64,000 nucleotides of DNA from Micromonospora parathelypteridis (GTDB lineage Bacteria; Actinomycetota; Actinomycetes; Mycobacteriales; Micromonosporaceae): positions 5,456,001-5,520,000 of the forward strand of contig NZ_JACHDP010000001.1 in the NCBI RefSeq assembly GCF_014201145.1, read 5' to 3'. Positions 7,000-15,760 of the stretch are shown piece after piece (within the stretch, counting starts at the first letter, position 1; every line of letters starts with the position of its first letter). The translations under genes and the position numbers were made by a program. Below the pieces are notes generated by a model. That model was given only the letters and a program-made list of their open reading frames with translations. It ran no database searches and was not told the origin of the DNA.

Positions 7000-8436
7000 T
7001 CAGTCGTCGGTGGGGCGCTGGCGGGGCCAGCGACGTGCGGCGCCCTTCGTGTCCCGGGCGTCGCGTGCCATCCGGCCGACCAGACCGAATCGGCTGACCT
7101 GCCGCGGCGTCGCCTCCGGGTCGGCGAGCAGCATCACCACGCTGGCTCCGCCGAGCCGGGCGCGGTCGATGCTCACCGAGCCGTTGGCCTGCAACGCCAC
7201 CCGCTTGGCGATGTCCAGCCCAAGCCCGGTCGAGCCCTGGTCACTGGCTCCCCGGCGCAGCGCCCGGTCCGGGTTGGCGATGCCGGGGCCGGCGTCGTCG
7301 ATCCGGATCGCCACGTAACCGTCCCGCCGGGACACGGCCACCTCGAACGCGGTGCCCTGCGGGGTGTAGCGGAAGACGTTGCCGATCACCGCGTCCAGCG
7401 CGGCGGCCAACTCGGCCCGTGGCACCGGCGCCGGGATGCGCAGCTGTGCGCCGTTTACCCGGTGCGGCCGGTTCTGGTCGCCGGCCAGCGCGGCCCAGAA
7501 CACCATCCGGTCCCGGACCACCTCGCTGACGTCGCACATCGCCGGCCCGGCCTCGTGCGCCACCGCCTTACGGGTGGTCTTGATCAACACGTCGATCTCA
7601 CCCTCCAGGGTGACGATCGCCTGCCGGATCCGCCGGATGCCGCGTAGGCGGTCCAGCTCCGCCGGGCTGAACGAACCCACGCTGGTGTCATCGGACTCCA
7701 GCGCCTCCGCGTCCAACCGCAGCACGGTCAACGGGGTACGCAGACGATGCGACAGGTCAGCGACCAGTTCCCGCTCATCGGTGCGGGCCGCGTCCAGCCG
7801 GTCGGCCATCCGGTTGAACGCGTACCCGGCCTCGGCCAGCTCGCGGGGACCGGTCGGCTCGACGCGCACCCCCAGGTCGCCGTCGCCGATGGAGAGCGCG
7901 GCCTTCACCAGACCTCGGGTCGAGTCCACCGCGCGGGCCGCGACCCTGTCGACCACCAGCACCGCCGCGCCGGCCATCGCCGCGCCGACCGCGAACAGCA
8001 ACAGCCAGGTGCCGCCGGCGCCCTCGCCGAGCGTCGAATCCGGGAGGAACACCTCGACCACGGCTGTCCGGTCACCGAGGACGACCGGGTCGAGCCGGAC
8101 CACACCCCCGTCGACGTCGACGACCAACGACCGTCGGTCGGCACGGGCCCGGTCCAGGTCGCTGCCGCCGGCCCGACCGGCGGACTCGTCCAGCCCCAGC
8201 CCGTGCACCACGGGCCGGGTCGGGGCGCCCTCGGCGCTCGCCACCACGGCGCGCTCGACGACCGCCGGGTCGGTGCTCACCGCCAGCGCGCCGGTCACCA
8301 GCGCGCTGCGCCGGGCCGCGTCGGCGATCGCCTCGTCCCGGCTCTGCTCACGCAGGCTGAGCCCGAGGGGGATCAGGAACGCGAGCGCGACGAGACTGCA
8401 CATGCCGGCCGTGAGCAGGGCCAGCGCCGTCCTCAG
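7000..8436 (-). CDS. Sensor histidine kinase with HAMP domain
   Basis: Membrane kinase that would phosphorylate the OmpR-type regulator encoded just upstream. Order: N-terminal membrane helix, extracellular sensor of about 120 residues, second helix (Trp-Leu-Leu-Leu-Phe-Ala-Val), HAMP, HisKA with Ser-His-Arg-Leu-Arg-Thr-Pro-Leu, and an ATPase domain with N box Asn-Val-Phe-Arg-Tyr-Thr-Pro and boxes Asp-Asp-Ala-Gly-Pro-Gly and Gly-Leu-Gly-Leu. The start is uncertain. The first residues must lie close to the regulator stop. A CTG at 8436 would give a 4-nt overlap, while the first ATG is at 8403 and would clip the first helix. Confidence 0.85.
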   Translation of the reverse strand: MRTALALLTAGMCSLVALAFLIPLGLSLREQSRDEAIADAARRSALVTGALAVSTDPAVVERAVVASAEGAPTRPVVHGLGLDESAGRAGGSDLDRARADRRSLVVDVDGGVVRLDPVVLGDRTAVVEVFLPDSTLGEGAGGTWLLLFAVGAAMAGAAVLVVDRVAARAVDSTRGLVKAALSIGDGDLGVRVEPTGPRELAEAGYAFNRMADRLDAARTDERELVADLSHRLRTPLTVLRLDAEALESDDTSVGSFSPAELDRLRGIRRIRQAIVTLEGEIDVLIKTTRKAVAHEAGPAMCDVSEVVRDRMVFWAALAGDQNRPHRVNGAQLRIPAPVPRAELAAALDAVIGNVFRYTPQGTAFEVAVSRRDGYVAIRIDDAGPGIANPDRALRRGASDQGSTGLGLDIAKRVALQANGSVSIDRARLGGASVVMLLADPEATPRQVSRFGLVGRMARDARDTKGAARRWPRQRPTDD

Positions 8437-9122
8437 TCCGGTGCTACCAGCCGGAACCCCACCCCCCGCACGGTGCGCAGGTAGCGCGGCTTCGCCGCGG
8501 ACTCGCCCATCTTTCTGCGGAGCCAGTACAGGTGAACGTCGATGGTCTGATCCTCGCCGACCGATGGCTGCCGCCATACCTCCTCCAAGAGTTCCCGGCG
8601 GGACACTACCCGCCCAGGTCGTGCGGCGAGATACGCCAACAGGTCGAATTCCTTGCGGGTCAGCGCCAGCGGCTCCCCGTCGAGCTGGGCGCTGCGCTCG
8701 CCCACGTCCACCCGGAGCCCGCCGACGCTGTGCACCGCCGGCTGGACCGTCCGGCTGGCCCGGCCGGCCCGGCGCAGCACGGTGGTGATCCGCGCGTCCA
8801 GGTGCGCCCCGGTGAACGGCTTGACCATGTAGTCGTCGGCGCCGGCGCGCAGCAGTTTGACGACCGACTGCTCGTCGTCACGGGCGGTGGCGATGATGAT
8901 CGGGACGTCGGTGATGCCGCGCAGCATCCGCAGCGCGTCTGACCCGTCCAGGTCGGGCAGGCCGAGGTCCAGCACCACCAGGTCGGGCGTCTCCGCGGCG
9001 ACCCGACGCAGGGCGTCCAACGCCGTACCCACGGCGTGCACGGCATGCCCCCGGTCGGTGAGGGACCGCAGCATCGCGCCACGTACGACGTGATCGTCTT
9101 CGACCAGGAGTACGGAGGCCAC
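8433..9122 (-). CDS. OmpR-family response regulator
   Basis: A 229-residue DNA-binding response regulator. The receiver domain (1-115) has the acidic pocket Glu8-Asp9-Asp10, phospho-acceptor Asp52 and conserved Lys101. A winged-helix output domain (about 130-229) ends in the usual Arg-Thr-Val-Arg-Gly-Val-Gly-Phe-Arg. The GTG at 9122 is chosen because the receiver begins immediately (Ala-Ser-Val-Leu-Leu-Val-Glu-Asp-Asp). It is divergent from the ADP-ribosylglycohydrolase gene, 73 bases away, and precedes its kinase in one operon. Confidence 0.92.
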   Translation of the reverse strand: MASVLLVEDDHVVRGAMLRSLTDRGHAVHAVGTALDALRRVAAETPDLVVLDLGLPDLDGSDALRMLRGITDVPIIIATARDDEQSVVKLLRAGADDYMVKPFTGAHLDARITTVLRRAGRASRTVQPAVHSVGGLRVDVGERSAQLDGEPLALTRKEFDLLAYLAARPGRVVSRRELLEEVWRQPSVGEDQTIDVHLYWLRRKMGESAAKPRYLRTVRGVGFRLVAPD

Positions 9123-9195
9123 GACAAGACCGTACTTTGCCTGGCAAGTTGATCGCGTTGCGACGTGCCTGGCGAGCGGGCAAGCTGGTACGGCG

Positions 9196-10116
9196 ATGTC
9201 TTTCACCCTGTTCGTCGATGCCCGCCTCGCGCTCGCCCGGGACAGCCTCGCTGGTCTCTCCACCGGCGACGCGCTCGGCGCGCAGTACTTCCTGCCGGGG
9301 TCACCGCCCGCGGATCTCGCCACGGGCGCACTGCCGCCGGCGCCCTGGGAGTGGACCGACGACACCGAGATGGCCTGCTCGGTCCTCGCCGAGCTGGCCG
9401 ACTCCGGTGGCATCGACCGGGACCGGCTGGCCCTGGCGTTCGCCGAGCGGTGCGCTCCACGGCGGGGCTACGGCGCTGGCGCGATGCTGATCCTGGGGCT
9501 GATCCGCACCGGCACCCCGTGGCCGTTGGCCGCCGCCTCCGCCTTCGACGGTCAGGGCTCCTGCGGCAACGGCGCGGCGATGCGGGTCGGTCCGCTGGGC
9601 GCGTACTTCGCCGACTCGACCGCTCGTGCCGCGGCACAGGCCCGCGCCTCGGCCGAGGTGACGCACGCGCACCCGGAGGGGATCGCCGGCGCTGTCGCGG
9701 TGGCAGTTGCCGCCGCGCTGGCCGCCCGAGCCCGCCTCGACGGGCACCGTCCGGCTCCGGATCGGCTGCTCGCCGGGATCGCCGCGGCGCTCGACTCGGG
9801 CACCGAGGTGCACCGGAGCGTGAATCGGGCGGCCGGGCTGCTCGGCCGGCCACTGCCCCCGGTGGTGGCGGCGCTCGGCAACGGCTCCCGGGTGACCGCC
9901 CAGGACACCGTCGGGTTCACCCTCTGGGTGGCCGCCACCCACCTCGACGACTATCCGGCGGCGATCCAGACGTGCGTGCGGGCCGGCGGGGACGTGGACA
10001 CCACGGCCGCCATCGCGGGGGCGGTGGTGGCGGCGTACACCGGTGTCGGTGCTCCCGGCGGGGTGCCCGAGTCATGGGTGACCGCCCGCGAACCGTTACC
10101 CACCTGGCTGCCCTGA
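9196..10116 (+). CDS. ADP-ribosylglycohydrolase family protein
   Basis: A 306-residue all-alpha hydrolase of the DraG/ARH family, which removes ADP-ribose from proteins or cleaves related ADP-ribosyl bonds using two magnesium ions. Metal-binding motifs are visible: Gly-Asp-Ala-Leu-Gly near residue 24, Trp-Thr-Asp-Asp-Thr-Glu-Met near 53, and Gly-Gly-Asp-Val-Asp-Thr near 266. Length is standard. The target is unknown; no ADP-ribosyltransferase or nitrogenase gene is nearby. It may share control with the divergent response regulator. Confidence 0.88.
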   Translation: MSFTLFVDARLALARDSLAGLSTGDALGAQYFLPGSPPADLATGALPPAPWEWTDDTEMACSVLAELADSGGIDRDRLALAFAERCAPRRGYGAGAMLILGLIRTGTPWPLAAASAFDGQGSCGNGAAMRVGPLGAYFADSTARAAAQARASAEVTHAHPEGIAGAVAVAVAAALAARARLDGHRPAPDRLLAGIAAALDSGTEVHRSVNRAAGLLGRPLPPVVAALGNGSRVTAQDTVGFTLWVAATHLDDYPAAIQTCVRAGGDVDTTAAIAGAVVAAYTGVGAPGGVPESWVTAREPLPTWLP

Positions 10117-10140
10117 TCGCCGTCCGTCGGCGCGAGACCG

Positions 10141-10217
10141 TGATCCACTCCGTATCGCCAATATGGGGGTATCCCGGGCGGCGGGACACGCCAACATCGG
10201 CGATGTCGAGTCGATCA
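10141..10217. repeat. 77-bp palindromic element, family B copy 1
   Basis: Runs from TGATC to GATCA. The outer arms pair over about 36 nt with mismatches. It contains TGATCCACTCCG at the left and TGGGGGTATCC inside. The element at 27495-27571 has the same length and is identical at 56 of 77 positions by hand alignment. It sits between the convergent ADP-ribosylglycohydrolase and DUF1775 genes. Confidence 0.85.
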
Positions 10218-10288
10218 TGCCGGGAAGATCGCGGGGCAGGCCGCGGCGCATGGCTGGGATATCGCGGGACCGCGGCGGCGGTTGCCGA

Positions 10289-11320
10289 TCAGCCGACGCG
10301 GGCGGGGGTGCCGACCTCGGTCGGCTTCGTGTCGGAGACCGGGTCGGTGACGGGCGCTGCAAGCCTCGAATCGGCACCTGGCGTCGTGGCCGTCTCGGTC
10401 GTATCGGCTCCGCTGCCGGCCACCTCTCCGCTGCCGGCCGCCTCTCCGTCGCCGGTCGCCTCTCCGTCGCCGGTCGCCTCTCCGTCGCCGGTCGCCTCTC
10501 CGTCGCCGGTCGCCGCTCCGCTGCCGGTGACCTCGGCGAGTGCCGCGTGCTCGGCCGGGTCGCGTCGGCGCCACCGACTGACCAGCCAACCGATCGCCGC
10601 GCCGCCGCCCAACCCCGCCAGCAGGCCGGCGGCCAGCATCCCGTCGGCGCTGCCGGACTCGCCGTCCGCCCCGCCGGCCGGTGCCGCGTCGACACCGGTG
10701 TCCGCAGCGGCCGGGGCACCGGCAGCCGGGGCACCGGCAGCGGGGGCGCCATGGCCGCCGTGCCCGACCGGTCCGGCCGCGCCAGCGGCCGCCGGCAGCA
10801 GGGTGAGCACCGGGGCCCGGTGCGCGCCGGTGGCGTCCGCCCACCGGATGACCGTGCCATCGGCGTACGTCTGGACGACCTCGAAGGTGATCTTCTCCGC
10901 CTGAGGCATCGGCCCCATGGACAGCGCGAGCCGGGCCGGCCCGGGTTCGCTCTCGCCGACCCGGACCCAGGTCACCGCGGTGGTCACCGTGCTCACCCCG
11001 CTGGAGTGGATACCGGTCACCGGCTGATCCAGGTCGCGTGAGCTGATCCGGGGCGCCCAGCCGTCCACCGACATCGGGTAGACCTCGGCGATCGGCGCGT
11101 CTGCCGGCATCCGGACCTCGATCTCGCGGGTCTTCGTGCCGGCCCGCTCCTCCGGCACGGTGAACTCCAGGCGTACGGCGTCGCCCTGCCGAGCCTCGGT
11201 CGGCGTGGTCGTCACGTCCGCGGCGTGCGCCATGCCGGGCCAGAACAGCAGCCCGGCGGCGGTCAGCGCGGTCACCGCCGCGATCCGCCGCCGACGTCCA
11301 CCGCCGTGCGTGCTCGCCAT
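10289..11320 (-). CDS. DUF1775 (YcnI-like) exported membrane protein
   Basis: A 343-residue exported protein. A signal peptide ends with Ala-His-Ala at residues 31-33. A DUF1775 domain follows to about residue 170, with the family pattern Leu-Thr/Glu-Phe-Thr-Val-Pro-x-Glu-Arg, Asp-Gly-Trp and Gln-Thr-Tyr-x-Asp-Gly-Thr-Val-Ile-Arg-Trp. Then come an Ala/Gly-rich linker, one membrane helix near 235-260 and an acidic repetitive tail. YcnI proteins bind copper through the histidine at the mature N-terminus; here the mature end reads Ala-Asp-Val, so that histidine appears missing. Start chosen at the ATG opening the signal peptide. Confidence 0.85.
   Translation of the reverse strand: MASTHGGGRRRRIAAVTALTAAGLLFWPGMAHAADVTTTPTEARQGDAVRLEFTVPEERAGTKTREIEVRMPADAPIAEVYPMSVDGWAPRISSRDLDQPVTGIHSSGVSTVTTAVTWVRVGESEPGPARLALSMGPMPQAEKITFEVVQTYADGTVIRWADATGAHRAPVLTLLPAAAGAAGPVGHGGHGAPAAGAPAAGAPAAADTGVDAAPAGGADGESGSADGMLAAGLLAGLGGGAAIGWLVSRWRRRDPAEHAALAEVTGSGAATGDGEATGDGEATGDGEATGDGEAAGSGEVAGSGADTTETATTPGADSRLAAPVTDPVSDTKPTEVGTPARVG
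10404..10529. repeat. 18-bp tandem repeat inside the DUF1775 gene
   Basis: Four exact copies of GCCTCTCCGTCGCCGGTC occupy 10440-10511, flanked by degenerate copies on both sides. On the coding strand they give an acidic Gly-Asp-Gly-Glu-Ala-Thr repeat in the cytoplasmic tail. Copy number is likely to vary between strains. Confidence 0.92.
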
Positions 11321-11506
11321 CCTGTGCCCCCATCCGTATCGACGCGGCCGGCACCGGTTCCGGCCACACCTGGTAGTTCGGCTGCGAGGCGCGAAAGGTT
11401 CAACGCGGCCGTGAGTAGGTGCCCTTCCCGGTCGGGGGCGGGGCGACCGATAGCATCGGCAGGAGCCGAGGATCGGCACCGTTTCGTACCGCTTGGAGGA
11501 GTCACC

Positions 11507-13516
11507 GTGTCCGCACCCCGTACCCCCGCCGTGGCCGACCCCGTCGTCGTCGCCGCCGGGACCACGGCGGCCGACGCGGTGGCCGCGGCCGGACTGCCCG
11601 CGAACGGCCCCAAGGCGATCGTGGTGGTCCGCGACCCGGCGGGTCAGCTGCGTGACCTGGACTGGGCGCCGGCCGAGGAGACCGTCGTCGAGCCGGTCAG
11701 CCTGGATTCGCCCGACGGGCTCAACGTGCTGCGCCACTCCACCGCGCACGTGCTCGCCCAGGCCGTGCAGGACATCTTTCCCGAGGCCAAGCTGGGCATC
11801 GGCCCGCCGATCGAGAACGGCTTCTACTACGACTTCGACGTCGACAAGCCGTTCCAGCCCGATGACCTCAGCAAGCTCGAGAAGCGCATGCAGGAGATCA
11901 TCAAGGCGGGGCAGCGGTTCCGCCGTCGCCGCTTCGGCAGTCTGGACGAGGCGCGCTCCGAGCTGGCCGACGAGCCGTTCAAGCTGGAGTTGATCGAGGT
12001 CAAGGGCGAGGGCCTGGACACCGACGAGGTGATGGAGGTGGGCGGCGGCGAGCTGACCATCTACGACAACCTCGACGCCAAGGAGGACAAGGTCTGCTGG
12101 TCGGACCTGTGCCGGGGGCCACACCTGCCGACCACCCGCCTGATCGGCGCGTTCAAGCTGATGCGCTCGGCCGCCGCCTACTGGCGCGGGTCGGAGAAGA
12201 ACCCGCAACTGCAGCGGGTGTACGGCACCGCGTGGCCGACCCGCGATGAGCTCAAGGCGTACCTGAAGCTGTTGGAGGAGGCCGCCCGACGCGACCACCG
12301 CAAGCTCGGCGCGGACCTCGACCTGTTCAGCTTCCCCGACGAGATCGGCTCCGGCCTGGCGGTCTTCCACCCCAAGGGCGGCATCATCCGCCGGGAGATG
12401 GAGCACTACTCGCGGCGCCGGCACGAGGAGGCGGGGTACGAGTTCGTCAACACCCCGCACATCACCAAGGCGCAGCTGTTCCAGACCTCCGGTCACCTGC
12501 CGTACTACGCGGACACCATGTTCCCGCCCATGCAGTTGGAGGGCGCGGACTACTACCTCAAGGCGATGAACTGCCCGATGCACAACCTGATCTTCAGGGC
12601 GCGCGGGCGGTCGTACCGGGAGCTGCCGCTGCGGATGTTCGAGTTCGGCACCGTCTACCGGTACGAGAAGTCCGGTGTGGTGCACGGCCTGACCCGGGTG
12701 CGTGGTCTGACCCAGGACGATTCGCACATCTACTGCACCCGCGAGCAGATGGCTGGCGAGCTGACCACGCTGCTCAGCTTCGTGCTGGACCTGCTTCGCG
12801 ACTACGGCCTGGACGACTTCTACCTGGAGCTGTCGACCCGGGACGACTCGCCCAAGTTCATCGGCGCCGACGAGGACTGGGCCGAGGCGACCGAGGCCCT
12901 GCGGACCGCCGCCGAGACCTCCGGCCTGGACCTGGTCCCCGACCCGGGTGGCGCGGCGTTCTACGGGCCGAAGATCTCCGTGCAGGCGCGGGACGCGATC
13001 GGCCGGACGTGGCAGTTGTCCACTCTTCAAGTCGACTTCAACCAGCCGGAGCGGTTCGGGTTGGAGTACCAGGCCGCCGACGGCAGCCGGCAGCGGCCCG
13101 TGATGATCCACCGGGCGTTGTTCGGCTCGATCGAGCGGTTCTTCGGGGTGCTCACCGAGCACTACGCGGGGGCGTTCCCGGCCTGGCTGGCGCCGGTGCA
13201 GGTGGTCGGCATCCCGATCCGCGAGGACCACACCGACTACCTGCACGGCTTCGTCGCGGCGCTGCGCGCCGAGGGCATCCGGGCGCAGGTGGACGCGGGT
13301 GACGACCGGATGCAGAAGAAGATCCGCACGGCCCAGCAGCAGAAGATCCCGTTCATGGTGATCGCCGGTGACGACGACGTGGCCGCCGGCACGGTGTCCT
13401 TCCGCTACCGCGACGGCTCCCAGCGCAACGGGGTACCGATCGCCGAGGCGGTGACCCACGTCCTGGACGTGGTCAGCTCGCGGACCAACATCGGCCCGTC
13501 GGCCGCCGCGGAGTAG
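11507..13516 (+). CDS. thrS: Threonyl-tRNA synthetase
   Basis: A 669-residue class II synthetase that charges tRNA-Thr and edits mischarged Ser-tRNA. It has an N-terminal TGS-like region (1-65), the editing domain with His-Ser-Thr-Ala-His near residue 80 and Asp-Leu-Cys-Arg-Gly-Pro-His near 205, and the catalytic core with zinc Cys in Asn-Cys-Pro-Met-His. Motif 2 carries Arg-Tyr-Glu-Lys-Ser-Gly, motif 3 Gly-Ser-Ile-Glu-Arg-Phe, and an anticodon-binding domain follows. The GTG at 11507 is chosen because GGAGGA lies 6 nt upstream. It is the first gene of the thrS/pgsA/pimA/pdx core, here separated from the rest by inserted genes. Confidence 0.97.
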   Translation: MSAPRTPAVADPVVVAAGTTAADAVAAAGLPANGPKAIVVVRDPAGQLRDLDWAPAEETVVEPVSLDSPDGLNVLRHSTAHVLAQAVQDIFPEAKLGIGPPIENGFYYDFDVDKPFQPDDLSKLEKRMQEIIKAGQRFRRRRFGSLDEARSELADEPFKLELIEVKGEGLDTDEVMEVGGGELTIYDNLDAKEDKVCWSDLCRGPHLPTTRLIGAFKLMRSAAAYWRGSEKNPQLQRVYGTAWPTRDELKAYLKLLEEAARRDHRKLGADLDLFSFPDEIGSGLAVFHPKGGIIRREMEHYSRRRHEEAGYEFVNTPHITKAQLFQTSGHLPYYADTMFPPMQLEGADYYLKAMNCPMHNLIFRARGRSYRELPLRMFEFGTVYRYEKSGVVHGLTRVRGLTQDDSHIYCTREQMAGELTTLLSFVLDLLRDYGLDDFYLELSTRDDSPKFIGADEDWAEATEALRTAAETSGLDLVPDPGGAAFYGPKISVQARDAIGRTWQLSTLQVDFNQPERFGLEYQAADGSRQRPVMIHRALFGSIERFFGVLTEHYAGAFPAWLAPVQVVGIPIREDHTDYLHGFVAALRAEGIRAQVDAGDDRMQKKIRTAQQQKIPFMVIAGDDDVAAGTVSFRYRDGSQRNGVPIAEAVTHVLDVVSSRTNIGPSAAAE

Positions 13517-13539
13517 GTCGCGCGGCCGTTGACGCGTCC

Positions 13540-13596
13540 GCGCGTCCGTCCGCGCGTCCGTCCGCGCGTCCGTCCGTGCGTCCGTCCGTGCGGCCG
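13540..13596. repeat. 12-bp tandem repeat after thrS
   Basis: Three exact copies of GCGCGTCCGTCC, one copy with GTGC at its start, and a partial fifth. It lies between the thrS stop and the family A palindrome. Confidence 0.9.
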
Positions 13597-13601
13597 CTCA
13601 T

Positions 13602-13673
13602 GATCGTGCTCGATCCAGGAAGTAGTGGCCTCCCGCGACGGGGAGGCCACTACTTCTATGTTCGAGCGTGATC
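13602..13673. repeat. 72-bp palindromic element, family A copy 2
   Basis: The 33-nt arms (13602-13634 and 13641-13673) match at 27 positions around a 6-nt loop. The inner 17 bp, including GTAGTGGCCTCCC, are perfect. It lies between the convergent thrS and M15 peptidase genes and shares arm sequence with 1514-1594. It may double as a bidirectional terminator. Confidence 0.87.
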
Positions 13674-13708
13674 TCCGGCGGTCGACCGCAGCAGATCACG
13701 CTCGGGCG

Positions 13709-14437
13709 TCAGATGCCGCAGCTCGGCGCGGACCAGCCGCCGACCGCCGCCACGTGGGTGTGGTCGTTGTGGTCCGGGTAGCCGGGGCCGAGGATCTGGC
13801 CGAAGCCGTGGTAGCGGGCCTGTTGGGCGAGCCGGCAGAACGACGGTGACCCGACCAGGTCCACCGCGTCGCCGTACAGGTGCCGGCTGTTGGACGCCCC
13901 GCCGACCGCGCTGTTGCAGGCGTAGCTGCGGAAGCTGCTGCTGATCGCGATGGCGACGTCACCGAGGGCGTGCCGCAGGGCCTGGAGCTTCCACATCGAG
14001 ACGAGCGCGTTGAATCGTGCGGTGCTCGCCGCGACCGCCCCGCCGGCCCAGGTGCTGTTGCAGTTGTTCAACTCGGCGTAGCTGAAGTTGGCGGGGGTGC
14101 AGTCGTCGTCCTGGAGGGCGTAGAGCCGGTTGAAGGTCTGCGGGCCGGCGATCCCGTCCGCGGACAGCCCGTACGCCTGCTGGAAGCGGATCACCGCCGA
14201 GCGGGTGGCCGGGCCGAACGCGCCGTCGATGGTCAGCACGGCGCCGTAGCCGGGGTAGCCGGCGACCCGGATCTGGAGTTGCCGGACGTCTTCACCGGAC
14301 GCCCCCTGGGACAGGCTGCGACCCCAGGTGTAGCAGCCGTCCGCCTGTGCCGCTCCGGCGGTGAGGGTGATGCCGGCCACTGTGGTGGCGGCGGTCAGCG
14401 CAAGTGCCGCGAGAAGCCTGCCGAGCCGTCGGATCAT
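13709..14437 (-). CDS. Secreted M15 zinc D-Ala-D-Ala carboxypeptidase
   Basis: A 242-residue exported cell-wall peptidase. Order: a signal peptide ending near residue 33, a peptidoglycan-binding domain (about 45-105, with Asp-Gly-Ala-Phe-Gly-Pro-Ala-Thr), and an M15 catalytic domain. Zinc ligands are seen in Ser-Arg-His-Leu-Tyr-Gly-Asp-Ala-Val-Asp-Leu and Asp-His-Thr-His. Four to six cysteines suggest disulfides, as in the Streptomyces albus G enzyme. An ATG exists 15 bases upstream, but GGAGGG is spaced for the one at 14437. It trims peptide cross-links during growth. Confidence 0.9.
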   Translation of the reverse strand: MIRRLGRLLAALALTAATTVAGITLTAGAAQADGCYTWGRSLSQGASGEDVRQLQIRVAGYPGYGAVLTIDGAFGPATRSAVIRFQQAYGLSADGIAGPQTFNRLYALQDDDCTPANFSYAELNNCNSTWAGGAVAASTARFNALVSMWKLQALRHALGDVAIAISSSFRSYACNSAVGGASNSRHLYGDAVDLVGSPSFCRLAQQARYHGFGQILGPGYPDHNDHTHVAAVGGWSAPSCGI

Positions 14438-14478
14438 GTAACCCTCCATCAATAAATGGAAGTTCGTGGATGCATGGA

Positions 14479-14507
14479 ATTTTCAGGCGTGGGCATCGAT
14501 CCGTCAA
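14479..14507 (-). promoter_or_regulatory. Candidate housekeeping promoter of the M15 gene
   Basis: Read on the minus strand: TTGACG (14507-14502), a 17-nt spacer and GAAAAT (14484-14479), about 42 nt before the start codon. The stretch is AT-richer than its surroundings. Confidence 0.5.
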
Positions 14508-14578
14508 GAATTTGCAGCAAGGATTTTCCCCGGCGGCAGGTGTCGCGGCTCGCCTGAGCGGCTCCGTAGGATCGGCTC

Positions 14579-15127
14579 GTGACAGGCGCGGAACGGCATA
14601 CGGACATCGGTGGCATGGCGGACGGCCTGGAGCGGCTCTGGACGCCGCACCGGATGACCTACATATCCGGCGAGGACCGCCCAGCCGAGGGCTACGAGAA
14701 GCCCACCGGTTGTCCGTTCTGCCGGGCACCGAAGCTGCCGCCGGACGAGAGCCTCGTGGTAGCCCGTGGCGAGCACGTCTTCGTGGTGCTCAACCTCTAC
14801 CCGTACAACCCGGGGCACCTGCTGGTCTGCCCCTACCGGCACGTCGCCGACTACACCGACCTGGACGTGCCGGAGACCACCGAGCTGGCGTCGTACACCC
14901 AGACCGCGATGCGGGTGATCCGCAAGGTGAGCAACGCGCACGGCTTCAACCTGGGCATGAACCAGGGCGGGGTGGCCGGCGCCGGCATCGCCGCCCACCT
15001 GCACCAGCACGTCGTGCCGCGCTGGGGCGGTGACGCGAACTTCATGCCGGTGATCGGCCGCACGAAGGTCCTGCCGCAACTGCTCGGCGACACCCGCGAC
15101 CTGCTCACCCGCGCCTGGCCGTCCTGA
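14579..15127 (+). CDS. HIT-family dinucleoside polyphosphate phosphorylase
   Basis: A 182-residue histidine-triad protein corresponding to the gene between thrS and pgsA1 in mycobacteria (Rv2613c), described there as an AP4A phosphorylase. The triad is His140, His142 and His144 in His-Leu-His-Gln-His-Val-Val. An N-terminal Cys-Pro-Phe-Cys fits the zinc-containing branch, and Asn-Pro-Gly-His-Leu-Leu is present. Start is a GTG. AP4A is made as a by-product by aminoacyl-tRNA synthetases, which fits its closeness to thrS. Confidence 0.9.
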   Translation: MTGAERHTDIGGMADGLERLWTPHRMTYISGEDRPAEGYEKPTGCPFCRAPKLPPDESLVVARGEHVFVVLNLYPYNPGHLLVCPYRHVADYTDLDVPETTELASYTQTAMRVIRKVSNAHGFNLGMNQGGVAGAGIAAHLHQHVVPRWGGDANFMPVIGRTKVLPQLLGDTRDLLTRAWPS

Positions 15128-15180
15128 CCGGCGTCCACGTTGCGCGGCGTCCGCGTTGTGCGGCGTCCGCGCCGGTCGGG

Positions 15181-15663
15181 CTAGTCGGCGCGTAGCAGCG
15201 GGGTCAGCTCCGGCCAGCTCTCCACCCGGTGTACGCCAGGTAGCAGCGCGGCGTGTGCGGCGACCTCCGCCGGGCGGGGTCGGAACAGGAAGCGGCGCGG
15301 CACCGTGTCGAGGTAGCCGAGCACCTCCAGCTTGTCGTCCACGAAGTGGGTCAGCCCGAGTCGTCGGGCGATCGGCGCCTTGTCCGGCCGGGTGCGGCAG
15401 AAGTGCACCCGCTGCTCGGGGATGCCGGTGCGCGCCGGAAAGTCGTGGTGGGCCAACCACTCCCGGGTGCGCTGCTCGGTGGACTCCCCGCACTTGGACA
15501 CCAGGTGCACCTCGTCGAACGCCGGACCCACCGCCGCCAGCGCCTCGAAAGCCCCGTCGACGACGGGGGTCCGCAGGTAGTGCGCGCCGAAGAACGACGT
15601 GTCGGCGTCCCCGTCGGCCGGCTCGATGATCACGCCCCCGATGTCCACGCCCAGCCTCCGCAT
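15181..15663 (-). CDS. HAD-like phosphatase family protein
   Basis: A 160-residue protein with HAD-like signatures: motif I Val-Asp-Ile-Gly-Gly-Val-Ile, Ser in Leu-Val-Ser-Lys (motif II), Lys in Arg-Pro-Asp-Lys-Ala-Pro (motif III) and Phe-Val-Asp-Asp-Lys (motif IV). The second Asp of motif I, the usual acid/base of phosphatases, is replaced by Gly, so catalysis may be altered. An alternative ATG is at 15675. Substrate unknown. It converges with the HIT gene and is divergent from the aldo/keto reductase. Confidence 0.7.
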   Translation of the reverse strand: MRRLGVDIGGVIIEPADGDADTSFFGAHYLRTPVVDGAFEALAAVGPAFDEVHLVSKCGESTEQRTREWLAHHDFPARTGIPEQRVHFCRTRPDKAPIARRLGLTHFVDDKLEVLGYLDTVPRRFLFRPRPAEVAAHAALLPGVHRVESWPELTPLLRAD

Positions 15664-15760
15664 GCGGCCGATCATGCCGCACGGGCAGGTCGACGCATAC
15701 CCGGGTTTCCGCCCCCGGGATCTGCTACGCCCCGACCTGCGAAGGTGGCACGATCGGCCG

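Noticed and set aside
11321..11506. T-box leader before thrS
   Set aside because: No T-box sequence or specifier stem could be recognised in the 186 bases.
11321..13459. Long minus-strand frame in front of the DUF1775 gene
   Set aside because: It is in frame with the DUF1775 gene but antisense to thrS. The signal peptide ATG at 11320 is the natural start.
14438..14578. c-di-AMP riboswitch before the M15 peptidase gene
   Set aside because: Such switches precede many wall hydrolase genes, but the leader here is too short and the conserved blocks are not present.
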